NCBI RefSeq assembly: GCF_902459555.1
Contig: NZ_CABPSM010000001.1
Location: 558,001-622,000, forward strand
DNA length: 64,000 bases
Direction of reading: 5' to 3'
Source of the DNA: Pandoraea horticolens
GTDB lineage: Bacteria; Pseudomonadota; Gammaproteobacteria; Burkholderiales; Burkholderiaceae
Every line of letters begins with the position of its first letter. Position 1 is the first letter of the stretch. The notes under the pieces were generated by a model that saw nothing but the letters and a program-made list of their open reading frames with translations, did no database searches and was not told the DNA's origin. Positions 7,614 through 17,750 of this stretch are shown piece by piece. Made by a program: the position numbers and the translations under genes.

Positions 7614-8465
7614 TTACAGAGACTGACTTGCGGCCAGCACGACGGCCGAGGCCACGAGACAGTAGATGCCGAACAGATACCAACGGCCGTGCTCGAGCCA
7701 GCGCGACAGCCAGCGCAGCGCCACCAGACCGGCGAGGAAGCTGAACACCATGCCGACGAGACTCGGCGTGAGCACCGTCATGAAATGGCCCGAGAATGTC
7801 TGCGCACCGCCGGACTTGTACAGCCGATAGGCCTCTTTGACGATCACCGGCGGTGTGAGCACCACGGCAAGCACGAAGCTGAATTCTTCGACACGAACTT
7901 TATCGAGTCCTCGCAGCATGCCCGTCGAGATGGTCGAGCCCGAGCGCGAGAAACCGCGAAAGGGCAGACAGATGCCTTGCACCGCACCGATCCAAGCCGA
8001 GTCGGCGCCGCGCATCGGACGGTCGCCCATCGGCGGACGCCGGGCGCCGGAGATCAGAATCAGAATTCCCGCCATCGCTAGACCGGCCGAGATGATGTAC
8101 ATGTTGCCGAACAGATGCTCGATCTCGGAATGCCCGGTGCCGCGCATCAACACCTTCTCGATGAAGAACATCAGCGCCAGCCCGATCACCCCGGTGAAGG
8201 CCGTCGCGATGATCACCTGTTTGGCGTTGTGAATGAAATCGTACTTCGACGAGAAGTAGCGCTCTCTCCACGACTTCCAGAAATAGACGATGACGGCGAG
8301 CATCGTGCCGGTGTGCAGCATGACCAGCAACAACGTCATGGCAGGTGCAGACGGATCGAGCCCCATGAGCTTCTCGGCCATGATGACGTGTGCCGAACTC
8401 GACACGGGAAGCAACTCCGCCACGCCCTGCACAATCGCGAGCACAAGCACTTGCAGATAATCCAT
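7614..8465 (-). CDS. uppP: Undecaprenyl-diphosphatase
   Basis: Integral inner-membrane enzyme that dephosphorylates undecaprenyl pyrophosphate, recycling the lipid carrier for peptidoglycan and other envelope polymers. About 283 residues with about eight membrane spans. The first signature is intact (VAELLPVSSSAH, residues 15-26, with Glu17). The second reads CLPFRGFSRSGST, where the common form is PGTSRSG, so the Pro-Gly-Thr is altered but the Ser-Arg-Ser-Gly core is kept. The start at 8465 has AAGGA upstream and places the first signature at the usual distance. This may be one of several paralogues. Confidence 0.88.
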   Translation of the reverse strand: MDYLQVLVLAIVQGVAELLPVSSSAHVIMAEKLMGLDPSAPAMTLLLVMLHTGTMLAVIVYFWKSWRERYFSSKYDFIHNAKQVIIATAFTGVIGLALMFFIEKVLMRGTGHSEIEHLFGNMYIISAGLAMAGILILISGARRPPMGDRPMRGADSAWIGAVQGICLPFRGFSRSGSTISTGMLRGLDKVRVEEFSFVLAVVLTPPVIVKEAYRLYKSGGAQTFSGHFMTVLTPSLVGMVFSFLAGLVALRWLSRWLEHGRWYLFGIYCLVASAVVLAASQSL

Positions 8466-8625
8466 GCGTAATCCTTGAGAAATGGGCAAGGACAGTACGC
8501 CGCATTCGTGACATTTTCGTGACAGTCACATGACGCCGGCAGCCGATTGCCTGCCCCCAACCGGCTGCCCGGAATCATACTCCGACTGAATTGGCAGGAA
8601 ATGAGGTATTGAGTCGGCGAGACGA

Positions 8626-9942
8626 TCAGCCTGCCAGACGGCGCAGCGCCTGGTCGAGATCCGCGAGCAGATCGTCGATGTGCTCGATGCCGATCGACAA
8701 GCGCACCGTCTCTTCGCTCACCCCCGCCTTGCGCAGTTCGTCCGGCGAGAGCTGACGGTGCGTGGTCGACGCCGGGTGCGTGGCGAGCGACTTGGCGTCG
8801 CCGATGTTGACCAGACGCGTGAAGAGTTGAAGCGCATCCTGAAACGCTGCGCCCGCCGCGCGTCCGCCCTTCACACCGAAGGTCAGAATGCCCGGGCCGC
8901 GCCCCGACAGGTACCGTTCCACAAGCGCGTGATCCGGATGCTCCGGCAGTCCCGCGTAGTTGACCCATTCCACCTTCGGATGCGTCTTGAGAAACTGCGC
9001 GACCTTCAGGGCGTTCTCGGTGATGCGATCGAGCCGCAGGGCGAGCGTTTCGATGCCTTGCAGGATCTGGAACGCGTTGAACGGCGAGATGGCCGCGCCG
9101 GTATTGCGCAGCGGCACCACGCGCGCGCGGCCGATATACGCTGCCGCACCGAACGCCTCCGTGTACACGACACCGTGGTAGCTCACGTCGGGCTCATTCA
9201 GGCGCTTGAAACGCACCTTGTGGTCGGCCCACGGGAATTTGCCGGAGTCGACGATGGCGCCGCCCAGACTCGTGCCGTGGCCCCCGAGATATTTCGTAAG
9301 CGAATGCACGACGATATCCGCACCGTGCTCGAACGGGCGCAGCAGATAGGGCGACGGCACCGTGTTGTCGATGATGAGCGGAATGCCGTGACGGTGCGCA
9401 ATCTCCGCGAGCTTCGCGATATCGGTGATGTTGCCCAGCGGGTTGCCGACCGACTCCGCGAAGATGGCCTTGGTGTTGGCGTCGATGAGCGGCTCGAACG
9501 ATTCCGGCTCGCGCGGATCGGCGAAACGCGTGGTGATGCCCGAGAGTGGCAGCGTGTGCGCCAGCAGATTGTAGGTGCCGCCGTACAGCGTGCTGGCGGC
9601 AACGATGTTGTCACCGGCCTCGGCAATCGTCTGAATGGCGTAAGTGACAGCGGCCTGACCGGACGCGAGCGCCAGCGCCGCCACCCCGCCTTCGAGCGCG
9701 GCGACGCGCTGCTCAAGCACGTCCTGCGTCGGGTTCATGATGCGCGTATAGATGTTGCCCGGCACCTTGAGGTCGAACAGATCGGCGCCGTGTTGCGTGT
9801 CGTCGAAGGCGTAGGCCACCGTCTGGTAGATCGGCACCGCCACCGCGCGCGTGGTCGGATCGGGCCGGTAGCCGCCGTGTACGGCCAGCGTCTCGAGACG
9901 CCACTGCGAGGCTTGCTGGGGTGCGTCGGTCTTGTCGGTCAT
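8626..9942 (-). CDS. metY: O-acetylhomoserine sulfhydrylase (MetY type)
   Basis: PLP enzyme of the Cys/Met-metabolism family, joining sulfide to O-acetyl-homoserine to make homocysteine. 438 residues, longer than cystathionine synthases and typical for MetY. Visible features are [21 protein letters not shown] at the N-terminus, [25 protein letters not shown], the PLP lysine in [13 protein letters not shown] (Lys217) and the C-terminal [14 protein letters not shown]. The start at 9942 is preferred because GGAGA precedes it; upstream codons are AT-rich promoter sequence. Acyl-group specificity (acetyl or succinyl) is inferred from family length only. Confidence 0.9.
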   Translation of the reverse strand: MTDKTDAPQQASQWRLETLAVHGGYRPDPTTRAVAVPIYQTVAYAFDDTQHGADLFDLKVPGNIYTRIMNPTQDVLEQRVAALEGGVAALALASGQAAVTYAIQTIAEAGDNIVAASTLYGGTYNLLAHTLPLSGITTRFADPREPESFEPLIDANTKAIFAESVGNPLGNITDIAKLAEIAHRHGIPLIIDNTVPSPYLLRPFEHGADIVVHSLTKYLGGHGTSLGGAIVDSGKFPWADHKVRFKRLNEPDVSYHGVVYTEAFGAAAYIGRARVVPLRNTGAAISPFNAFQILQGIETLALRLDRITENALKVAQFLKTHPKVEWVNYAGLPEHPDHALVERYLSGRGPGILTFGVKGGRAAGAAFQDALQLFTRLVNIGDAKSLATHPASTTHRQLSPDELRKAGVSEETVRLSIGIEHIDDLLADLDQALRRLAG

Positions 9943-10177
9943 GTCGAATGTCTCCGGATAAACGCGATGTTCCATTGGTGGAACGATTTGATTAGGTATC
10001 CAACGGCATTCTAAACGGCAGCGCACACCGGGCTTATCTCCGATTGGCAGATGCTTAGCGATGCACGTCCTGCAATCGTTCGTAATAAGACAAGCGACGG
10101 GCCCGCTATCTGACGCGTTACCGGCTGGCTATACTCGTTCGCACGCCGTCACAGCGCCTTTCGGGAGACGCATTTAC

Positions 10178-11125
10178 ATGCCAGTCAGCCTCATGGATCT
10201 TGCGAGCCAGACCTATCGTCTGGGCCACGTCTCCCTCCGAATTGCACGGCGCGTCAGATCGTCGCTCGCCATTGCAGTTGCCTGTGTCTCGTTGGGATGG
10301 CTAGGCAGCGCCTTCGCGCAGGAGAAGGTGAGCCTCCCTTCGCTGGATACCGGCAACGGCGTGCCCGTGATGATCGACGCCTACTTGTTTCGAGCGGCCA
10401 ACGCCGGCGGCCCCACGCCTGCCGTGGTCTTCATGCATGGCTGCAACGGGATGTTCACACGCAAGGGCAAGATCGACGGCCGCGAACTCGATTGGGCGCG
10501 GCGATTGAACGCGCAAGGCTACGCGGTGCTGGCGGTGGATAGCTTCACCTCGCGGGCGCAGCCCAGCGAGTGCGCCAACAACGGCCCCGTACGGCCTTCG
10601 GTGGAGCGTCCCGGTGACGCCTACGGTGCATTGCGCTACCTTCAGACCTTGCCGGACATCCGCCCGGATCGCATCGCGTTGATGGGCTGGTCGCACGGCG
10701 GCGGCACGGTCTTGTTCTCTATTGGCCCCATGAGCCCCGGACGCGCGCAGGACGCCCAACCGGCGCCGGATTTTGTCGCCGCTATCGCGTTCTATCCTGG
10801 CTGGTGCAACACGAAGGCGCAGGGCGCAGACTGGTCGACGCGTATCCCGCTGTTGCTCCTCACCGGTGCCGACGACGTCTGGACCAAGGCCGTTCCCTGC
10901 GACGCCTTCGTGCACGACGCGACCGCTCGGGGCGCACCGATCACGTTCCACATTTATCCGGGTGCGGTGCACGACTTCGACTACCCCAATCTGCCCGTAC
11001 GCAATCGTCCGGAATTCGCCAACCCGCGCACCCACCTCGTGCCGATCACCGGCACCCAGCCGGAAGCCAGAGACGATGCCATCGCACGCGTGACAGCATT
11101 TCTTGCAAAGGCGTTCGGGAAGTAA
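10178..11125 (+). CDS. Exported dienelactone-hydrolase-family protein
   Basis: Alpha/beta hydrolase of about 315 residues with an N-terminal signal sequence (SSLAIAVACVSLGWLGSAFA). Motifs include VVFMHGCNG (oxyanion region), the nucleophile region MGWSHGGG with Ser in GxSxG, TGADDVW with the probable acid and GAVHDFDYP with the catalytic His. True dienelactone hydrolases use Cys; here the nucleophile is Ser, so a general esterase or peptidase-like activity is more likely. The start at 10178 has GGGAG upstream, and a second ATG at 10193 is possible. Substrate unknown. Confidence 0.8.
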   Translation: MPVSLMDLASQTYRLGHVSLRIARRVRSSLAIAVACVSLGWLGSAFAQEKVSLPSLDTGNGVPVMIDAYLFRAANAGGPTPAVVFMHGCNGMFTRKGKIDGRELDWARRLNAQGYAVLAVDSFTSRAQPSECANNGPVRPSVERPGDAYGALRYLQTLPDIRPDRIALMGWSHGGGTVLFSIGPMSPGRAQDAQPAPDFVAAIAFYPGWCNTKAQGADWSTRIPLLLLTGADDVWTKAVPCDAFVHDATARGAPITFHIYPGAVHDFDYPNLPVRNRPEFANPRTHLVPITGTQPEARDDAIARVTAFLAKAFGK

Positions 11126-11219
11126 TTTTCGAGCGAATTCGGTGGTGCATTCGCTGCATCGGCCGGAAGTGCCCGTCCCATGGTCGTTTCCGAGTGAGAC
11201 GACGAAACTTGCCCACCGG

Positions 11220-11396
11220 AAATCCACAGCTTATTCATGGAAAAAGCCGAGGATATCCACAGGATATGCACTGGTTATCCCTATTGTTCAGGCGACTTAT
11301 CCCCCGGCTTTCCACCGACTATCACCTGACTATCCACAGGGTTGCCCACAGGGGCTTCACAGCTTACTCACAGCGTTATCGACAGACTTGTCCACA
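11220..11396 (+). repeat. Cluster of DnaA-box-like 9-mers
   Basis: Within 177 bp at least four 9-mers match the DnaA box TTATCCACA at 8 of 9 positions: 11253-11261 (ATATCCACA), 11330-11338 (CTATCCACA), 11376-11384 (TTATCGACA) and 11388-11396 (TTGTCCACA). At least five more match at 7 of 9, including 11220-11228, 11275-11283, 11297-11305, 11342-11350 and 11364-11372. All are in the same orientation. No dnaA, dnaN, gyrB, rpmH or parAB gene is nearby, so this is not an obvious origin. A DnaA-titrating or reactivating locus is possible, as is decayed repeat sequence. Confidence 0.55.
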
Positions 11397-11471
11397 AGCG
11401 CAACCTCCCTGTGTGTAAGCACTCTCCGCATCAAGTGACGTATCAAGAAAGCGCACGCTGCATGGCCCCCC

Positions 11472-11503
11472 AAAAAAACAGGACGCCATCAGGCGTCCTG
11501 TTT
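11472..11503 (-). terminator. uvrA: Rho-independent terminator of uvrA
   Basis: A 12-bp perfect stem (AAACAGGACGCC / GGCGTCCTGTTT) around an ATCA loop. On the minus strand it is followed by an uninterrupted T-run. Confidence 0.9.
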
Positions 11504-11544
11504 GTGGCCGGCGAACTGCACGAACCGAGGGGTGACTCAACCGG

Positions 11545-14500
11545 CTACTTCGCCGTGGCGGCCTCCTCCGACTTCGTTGCCGACACCCCCGACGCCGCCG
11601 TCTGCGCGAGCACCGGTTTGAGCGCAACACCGGTATGACTCGCAGCGACCTTCGTCAGCGCATCGGGCGACATCGCCGCCACCACTGTCCCGCCATTCTT
11701 GCCGCCTTCCGGCCCCATGTCGACGATCCAGTCCGCTTCGGCAATCACATCGAGGTTGTGCTCGATCACAACAACGGTGTGCCCGCCGTTCACCAGCCGA
11801 TGCAGCACATTGATGAGCCGCGCCACGTCCGCCATGTGAAGGCCAACCGTCGGCTCGTCGAGCACATACAGCGTGTGGGGCGATTTCTGCCCGCGCCGCG
11901 TGATGTCGTCGCGGACCTTGGTCAACTCCGTCACCAGTTTGATACGTTGCGCTTCGCCGCCCGACAGCGTCGGCGACGGCTGTCCCAGTGTGAGGTAGCC
12001 AAGCCCGACGTCCTTCATCAGTTGTAGCGGATGGGCAATGCTCGTCATCGACGCGAAGAATTCGACGGCTTCGTCCACTTCCATCGTCAGCACATCGCCA
12101 ATGCTCTTGCCGCGCCAGGTGACGGCCAGTGTCTCGGCATTGAAGCGCTGACCGTGACACACGTCGCACAGCACCTTCACGTCGGCGAGGAAGCTCATGC
12201 CGATGGTGCGCACGCCTTGTCCTTCGCATGCCGGACAACGGCCGTCGCCGGTGTTGAACGAGAATCGCGATGCCGAGTAACCGCGCGCGCGTGCTTCGAG
12301 CGTATCGGCAAACAGCCGTCGAATCGTGTCCCAGAAGCCGATGTATGTGGCCGGGCACGAGCGGGGTGTCTTGCCGATGGGCGTCTGGTCGACTTCGAGT
12401 ACGCGATCAATCGTCTCCCAGCCGGTTACCGACTCGCAGCCATGCCACGCGTGCACCACCGGACGGCGCGGTTCTGCGGGGGCCTCCGACTTCGCGCGCG
12501 GCTTGCCATCCGCTTTCACCGCATGACGCACCGTGCCCTTGCGCGCACGTCGCTCTGCCGGTGACGATAACACCGAACGCCCCACCGCATCGAGCAGGTT
12601 CGTCATCAGCACGTCGCGTGCAAGCGTCGATTTGCCCGAGCCGGAGACGCCGGTAATCGCCGTAAGCCGCGACAACGGCAACGACGCCGTCGCGTGCTTC
12701 AGGTTATGCAGCGTTGCCCCATGCACCGTCAGCCAGTTCGGCGGCACCGCCTCGACGCCCTTGGCAGACGTGCTCACCTCACGGCGTGGTTGAAGCGGAT
12801 GCTGCAACGGGTGCGCCAGGAACTTGCCGGTGAGCGACTCGGGATGCGCCGCCAGATCGGCCACACTGCCCTGAGCAACGAGCGTGCCGCCTCGTTTGCC
12901 AGCGCCCGGACCAATATCGATGATGTGATCTGCGCGACGAATCGTGTCTTCGTCGTGCTCGACCACGACCAGCGTGTTGCCCTGATCGCCCAGCTTGCGC
13001 AGCGCGCCGAGCAGAATGCCGTTGTCGCGCGGGTGCAAGCCGATGGTCGGCTCGTCCAGCACATAGCAAACGCCTTGCAGGTTGCTGCCCAACTGCGCCG
13101 CCAGACGAATGCGCTGCGACTCGCCGCCCGAGAGCGTCGGCGCAGCACGATCGAGCGTGAGGTAGCCGAGCCCGACTTCCTCCAGAAATTCCAGACGCCC
13201 CTGAATCTCGCTGATCAGATCGCGCGCGATGCTCGCATCGCGGCCGTGCAGTTCGAGTCGCTGAATCCACGCGCGCACGTCGCTCACGGTCCACTGTGCG
13301 ACGTCGGAGATCGCGTGTTCGTCGAACGTCACCGCGCGCGCGACGGTGTTGAGTCGCGCACCGTGACAATCCGGACATGGCTGATCACCCACGCCTTCCG
13401 GCTCCTGCTCCTCCGACGGCAGCGAATGCTCGCGCCCCCGGTTGTCTTGATTGAGCACCGTGTCGTCGAACGCTTCGCGCTGCTCGCGCGTGAGCGCGAG
13501 ACCCGTGCCCACACACGTCGAACACCAGCCGTGCTTGCTGTTGAACGAGAACATGCGCGGATCGAGATCCGGATAGCTCGTGCCGCACACCGGGCACGCG
13601 CGCTTGACCGAGAACACCTCGATCTCGCCCACGCCTTCACCCGGCTGCTCATTGGACATGGTGTCGCCGAGGCCGTCGAGCGGGGCGAGCAGATGCATGA
13701 CGCCCTTGCCCAACTCGAGCGCCGCCGCCAGCAACGTGCGCAGCAAGCCTTCGTTCTCGGGCGTGATCACCACGTCGCCCACCGGCAGTTCGATCGTGTG
13801 CTCACGGAAGCGGTCGAGCTTCGGCCACGGATCGACCGGCAAGAACACGCCATCGACACGCAGGTGCGAATGCCCGCGCGCCTTGGCCCATTTCGCCAGA
13901 TCGGTATAAATCCCCTTGCGGCCCACCACCAGCGGTGCGAGCAAGCCCACGTGCTGGCCGCGACGGTCGCGCATCAGTTGCGCAACGATGGAATCCGGAC
14001 TCTGCGCCGTGACAGGCGCGCCGTCATGAATGCAGTGCTGAATGCCGAGCTTGACGTACAGCAGACGCAGGAAGTGCCAGACCTCCGTCGTCGTTGCCAC
14101 GGTACTCTTGCGCCCACCGCGCGACAGACGCTGCTCGATGGCGACGGTCGGCGGAATGCCGTACACGGCGTCCACTTCCGGACGCCCCGCCGGCTGCACG
14201 ATGGACCGCGCATAAGCATTGAGCGACTCGAGATAACGGCGCTGCCCTTCGTTGAAGAGAATATCGAACGCGAGCGTCGACTTACCCGACCCCGAGACAC
14301 CGGTAATCACACTGAATTTGCCACGTGGAATCGCAACGTCGAGCGATTTCAGGTTGTGCTCGCGTGCATTGACGATACGAATGTCGTCGCCACCCGCAGG
14401 CTTACGATGCGCGCGCGCTGCACGCAACGCCGTTTGCAGCGGCATGCCGGGATCGCCAGCGGGTCTGGCCGCCGCCACCGCTTGCCCGGGCGCGACCACC

Positions 14501-17475
14501 GTGCGTTCGTAGTCGGCCAAGGCGCGTCCGGTATGCGAACCCTCGCACGCGATCACCTGCGCGAGGGTGCCCGCGCACAGCACTTCGCCACCGCCTTCGC
14601 CGCCTTCCGGCCCAAGGTCGATGATCCAGTCGGCGGCGCGCACCACGTCGAGGTTGTGTTCAATGACGAGCAGCGAGTTACCGCCGTCGAGCAACTTGCC
14701 GAACGCCCGCATGAGCTTGGCGATGTCGTCGAAATGCAGGCCCGTCGTCGGCTCGTCGAAGATGAAGAGACGACCGCGATGCGCGACCTTCTGTCCGCTC
14801 GCGGTCTTCTTCTGCGCAGCTTCCGCGAGGAAGCCCGCCAGTTTCAGACGCTGGGCTTCGCCGCCCGAGAGTGTCGGCACTGGCTGACCCAGCTTCACGT
14901 ATTCGAGACCGACGTCCACGATCGGCTGAAGCACCCGCAGCACATCGCGATCCGACGAGAACAGCTTGACAGCCTCGTTCACCGTCAGCTCGAGCACGTC
15001 CGACACGCTCAGTTCGCGCATCGCCTCGCCCGGCACGGCACGTCGAATCTTCACGTCGAGCACTTCGGCGCGATAACGCTTGCCGTCGCAGTCCGGGCAA
15101 CGCAGATAGACGTCGCTCAGGAACTGCATCTCCACATGCTCGAAACCCGAGCCACCGCACGTCGGGCAGCGTCCGTTGCCGGAATTGAAGCTGAAGGTGC
15201 TCGCGGTGTAGCCGCGCTGCAGCGCCACCGGCTCGGCCGCGAACAATTTGCGAATCTCGTCGAAGGCGCCCACGTAGCTTGCCGGGTTCGAGCGCGCCGT
15301 CTTGCCGATGGGTGACTGATCGACGAACACCACACCCGACAGTTGTTCGGCACCGAGGAGTTCATCGTGTGCGCCCGGCGCTTCGGTCGGGTCGCCAAAG
15401 TGACGCGCCAATGCCGGATTGAGCACGTCCTGCACCAGCGTCGATTTGCCCGAACCGGAGACACCGGTCACGCACACGAGGCGGCCGAGCGGAATCTCGA
15501 CGTCGACATGCTTGAGGTTGTGCTCGCGAACGCCGCTCAACGTCAAACGCGGTGTGTCGGCATCGACCGGACGCGCGCGCCAGTTCGACGCGTTCGCCAC
15601 ATGCTTTCGTCCGCCCAGATAGCTGCCGGTCAGCGTGTCGGCATGACGCACTTCCTCAGGCGTGCCATCGAAGACGATCTGCCCTCCACGCTCGCCCGGC
15701 CCCGGTCCCATGTCGATCACGCGGTCGGCGGCGAGCATCACCGCCGGGTCGTGTTCGACCACCACGAGCGTATTTCCCGCGTCGCGCAGACGATGCATCG
15801 CGGCGACGATACGGTCCATATCGCGTGGATGCAGGCCGATACTCGGCTCGTCCAACACGAAGAGCGTGTTGACGAGCGACGTGCCAAGCGCCGTCGTGAG
15901 GTTGATACGTTGCACTTCGCCACCCGAGAGCGTACGGCTCTGGCGGTCGAGGGTGAGGTAGCCGATGCCGACGTCGCACAGGTACTTCAGACGCGTGCCG
16001 ACTTCCTCCCGCAACAGTTTGAGAGCATCGTCGAGCAGGCTCGACGGCAAGGTGAGCGAATCGAAGAACTGACGCACGCGCGAAATCGGCATGAGCATCA
16101 GGTCGTGCATGGTGAGGCCCGGCAGCGCTTCGAGTTGCTCGCGCGACCACGACACCCCACGCGGCATGAAGCGCTGGGCGGGCGGCAGCACGGCGTCGGC
16201 GTTCTCTTTCGAGCCGAGGCGCCACAGCAGGCCTTCCGTCTTCAGGCGAGCGCCGCCGCAAGTCTCGCAGGTCGTGTAGCTGCGGTACTTCGAGAGCAGC
16301 ACGCGGATGTGCATCTTGTACGCCTTCGACTCGAGATACCCGAAGAAGCGACGAATGCCGTACCACTGCTTGTTCCACTCGCCTTTCCAGTCGGCATCGC
16401 CTTCGATGACCCACTCGCGATGCTCGGGCGAGAGCTTCGACCACGGCGTATCGCGCGGAATGCCGGCACGGCCGGCGTACTCGAGCAGGTCGTCCTGAAT
16501 CTCTTTCCAGGCGGGTGTCTGGATGGTCTTGATCGCGCCGCCCCGCAGCGTCTTGCGCTCGTCGGGGATGACCAGACCGAGGTCGACGCCGATCACGCGG
16601 CCGAAACCGCGACAGGCCTCGCACGCGCCGTAGGCGGAATTGAACGAAAAGAGCGCCGGTTGCGGGTCAGCGTAGTGCAGGTCGCTGTCGGGACAGTGCA
16701 GATCCTGCGAGTAGCGCCAGATGTCGGGCTCGCCATCGTCGGCCAGCACGTAGACGTTCACCCGCGCGCGACCGCGCTTGAGCGACGACTCGATGGCTTC
16801 CATCGCGCGCACTTTCTCGGTGTTCTGCAAGCGGAACCGGTCGGCAACGACATCGAGCACCTTTCGGGTGCCGTCGGCCGTTGCGACTTCACGCTCGGCC
16901 TGCACGCGCGTGTAGCCCGACGCCGACAGCCATTGCTCGACTTCATCCGCCGTGACGCTGCCCGGCAATTCGACCGGGAACGTGACAACCAGGCGCGGAT
17001 CGCCTTGGGCAGTGCGTGCCATCAAGTCGGCGTAGATCGTCTCGGGCGTGTCGTGGCGCACGGGTTGCGCCGTCTCGCGATCGAACAGCGCCGCCGCGCG
17101 GGCGAACAGCAGCTTGAGGTGATCGTTGAGTTCGGTCATCGTGCCGACCGTCGAGCGCGAGCTGCGCACGGGGTTGGTCTGATCGATCGCGATGGCCGGC
17201 GGAACGCCTTCCACATGGTCGACCTGCGGACGATCCATGCGGTCGAGGAACTGACGCGCGTAAGCACTGAAGGTTTCGACGTAGCGACGCTGGCCCTCGG
17301 CAAACAGCGTGTCGAAGACGAGGCTCGACTTGCCGGAACCGGATGGACCGGTGACGACCGTCATCTCACCAGTCTGGAGATCGACGTCGAGGTTCTTGAG
17401 GTTGTGCTGGCGAGCGCCACGAATGCGAATGGCGTGGCTTGCCGATGGGTCGGGTTTCGAGGATGACTTGTCCAC
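11545..17475 (-). CDS. uvrA: Double-length excinuclease UvrA with four ABC modules
   Basis: 1976 residues, about twice the normal 940-960. It is two UvrA units head to tail without an intervening stop. Four Walker A motifs are visible at about residues 43 (GPSGSGKSS), 673, 1058 and 1610 (GVSGSGKST), with four signature motifs at about 516, 867, 1448 and 1836 (LSGGE-QR). Zinc-finger-type CxxC pairs occur in each half (CPDSDLHC/CEAC region, CPTCGG...CPDCDG, CPVCGTSYPDLD, CPACEGQG...CDVCHG). UvrA normally dimerises to find bulky DNA lesions and load UvrB; here one chain could form the whole dimer. A double-length UvrA is known in some bacteria. A canonical single-length uvrA may exist elsewhere in the genome. 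Confidence 0.93.
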   Translation of the reverse strand: MDKSSSKPDPSASHAIRIRGARQHNLKNLDVDLQTGEMTVVTGPSGSGKSSLVFDTLFAEGQRRYVETFSAYARQFLDRMDRPQVDHVEGVPPAIAIDQTNPVRSSRSTVGTMTELNDHLKLLFARAAALFDRETAQPVRHDTPETIYADLMARTAQGDPRLVVTFPVELPGSVTADEVEQWLSASGYTRVQAEREVATADGTRKVLDVVADRFRLQNTEKVRAMEAIESSLKRGRARVNVYVLADDGEPDIWRYSQDLHCPDSDLHYADPQPALFSFNSAYGACEACRGFGRVIGVDLGLVIPDERKTLRGGAIKTIQTPAWKEIQDDLLEYAGRAGIPRDTPWSKLSPEHREWVIEGDADWKGEWNKQWYGIRRFFGYLESKAYKMHIRVLLSKYRSYTTCETCGGARLKTEGLLWRLGSKENADAVLPPAQRFMPRGVSWSREQLEALPGLTMHDLMLMPISRVRQFFDSLTLPSSLLDDALKLLREEVGTRLKYLCDVGIGYLTLDRQSRTLSGGEVQRINLTTALGTSLVNTLFVLDEPSIGLHPRDMDRIVAAMHRLRDAGNTLVVVEHDPAVMLAADRVIDMGPGPGERGGQIVFDGTPEEVRHADTLTGSYLGGRKHVANASNWRARPVDADTPRLTLSGVREHNLKHVDVEIPLGRLVCVTGVSGSGKSTLVQDVLNPALARHFGDPTEAPGAHDELLGAEQLSGVVFVDQSPIGKTARSNPASYVGAFDEIRKLFAAEPVALQRGYTASTFSFNSGNGRCPTCGGSGFEHVEMQFLSDVYLRCPDCDGKRYRAEVLDVKIRRAVPGEAMRELSVSDVLELTVNEAVKLFSSDRDVLRVLQPIVDVGLEYVKLGQPVPTLSGGEAQRLKLAGFLAEAAQKKTASGQKVAHRGRLFIFDEPTTGLHFDDIAKLMRAFGKLLDGGNSLLVIEHNLDVVRAADWIIDLGPEGGEGGGEVLCAGTLAQVIACEGSHTGRALADYERTVVAPGQAVAAARPAGDPGMPLQTALRAARAHRKPAGGDDIRIVNAREHNLKSLDVAIPRGKFSVITGVSGSGKSTLAFDILFNEGQRRYLESLNAYARSIVQPAGRPEVDAVYGIPPTVAIEQRLSRGGRKSTVATTTEVWHFLRLLYVKLGIQHCIHDGAPVTAQSPDSIVAQLMRDRRGQHVGLLAPLVVGRKGIYTDLAKWAKARGHSHLRVDGVFLPVDPWPKLDRFREHTIELPVGDVVITPENEGLLRTLLAAALELGKGVMHLLAPLDGLGDTMSNEQPGEGVGEIEVFSVKRACPVCGTSYPDLDPRMFSFNSKHGWCSTCVGTGLALTREQREAFDDTVLNQDNRGREHSLPSEEQEPEGVGDQPCPDCHGARLNTVARAVTFDEHAISDVAQWTVSDVRAWIQRLELHGRDASIARDLISEIQGRLEFLEEVGLGYLTLDRAAPTLSGGESQRIRLAAQLGSNLQGVCYVLDEPTIGLHPRDNGILLGALRKLGDQGNTLVVVEHDEDTIRRADHIIDIGPGAGKRGGTLVAQGSVADLAAHPESLTGKFLAHPLQHPLQPRREVSTSAKGVEAVPPNWLTVHGATLHNLKHATASLPLSRLTAITGVSGSGKSTLARDVLMTNLLDAVGRSVLSSPAERRARKGTVRHAVKADGKPRAKSEAPAEPRRPVVHAWHGCESVTGWETIDRVLEVDQTPIGKTPRSCPATYIGFWDTIRRLFADTLEARARGYSASRFSFNTGDGRCPACEGQGVRTIGMSFLADVKVLCDVCHGQRFNAETLAVTWRGKSIGDVLTMEVDEAVEFFASMTSIAHPLQLMKDVGLGYLTLGQPSPTLSGGEAQRIKLVTELTKVRDDITRRGQKSPHTLYVLDEPTVGLHMADVARLINVLHRLVNGGHTVVVIEHNLDVIAEADWIVDMGPEGGKNGGTVVAAMSPDALTKVAASHTGVALKPVLAQTAASGVSATKSEEAATAK

Positions 17476-17750
17476 TTGGTATCAGGGCCGCTTGATTGAC
17501 AATGAACAGCGTGAAGATAAACAGCGTGACATCTGACAGCGCGCATGCGCGCCTCGGGGGAACTACTGTATCAGGCCGATAAGACAGTCGCTGGCAGCAT
17601 CCTGCGCTTCGCTCGGCACGCCGCGATTGTACTGTATATTTGTACAGCACAATCGATTCCCCCATTGCCGGTGTTCCTAATTCGAACGCCCGGGATTGCC
17701 CCGGCATCGATGGAGTAGCATGGCGGCTTCCGGGCTCTCTTTCGCACGCC

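Noticed and set aside
11220-11396. Chromosomal or plasmid replication origin
   Set aside because: No dnaA, dnaN, gyrB, rpmH, rep or parAB gene nearby and no obvious AT-rich unwinding element beside the boxes, so I call it only a box cluster.
11103-11438. Open frame across the DnaA-box-like array
   Set aside because: The repeated TCCACA units give Ser/Pro/Thr-rich sequence; no domain and no ribosome site. The repeats themselves explain the frame.
12694-17466. Two long plus-strand open frames (873 and 707 codons) opposite uvrA
   Set aside because: They are antisense to a gene with four intact ATPase motifs, have Arg/His-rich composition without domains, and arise from the GC-rich third-codon bias.
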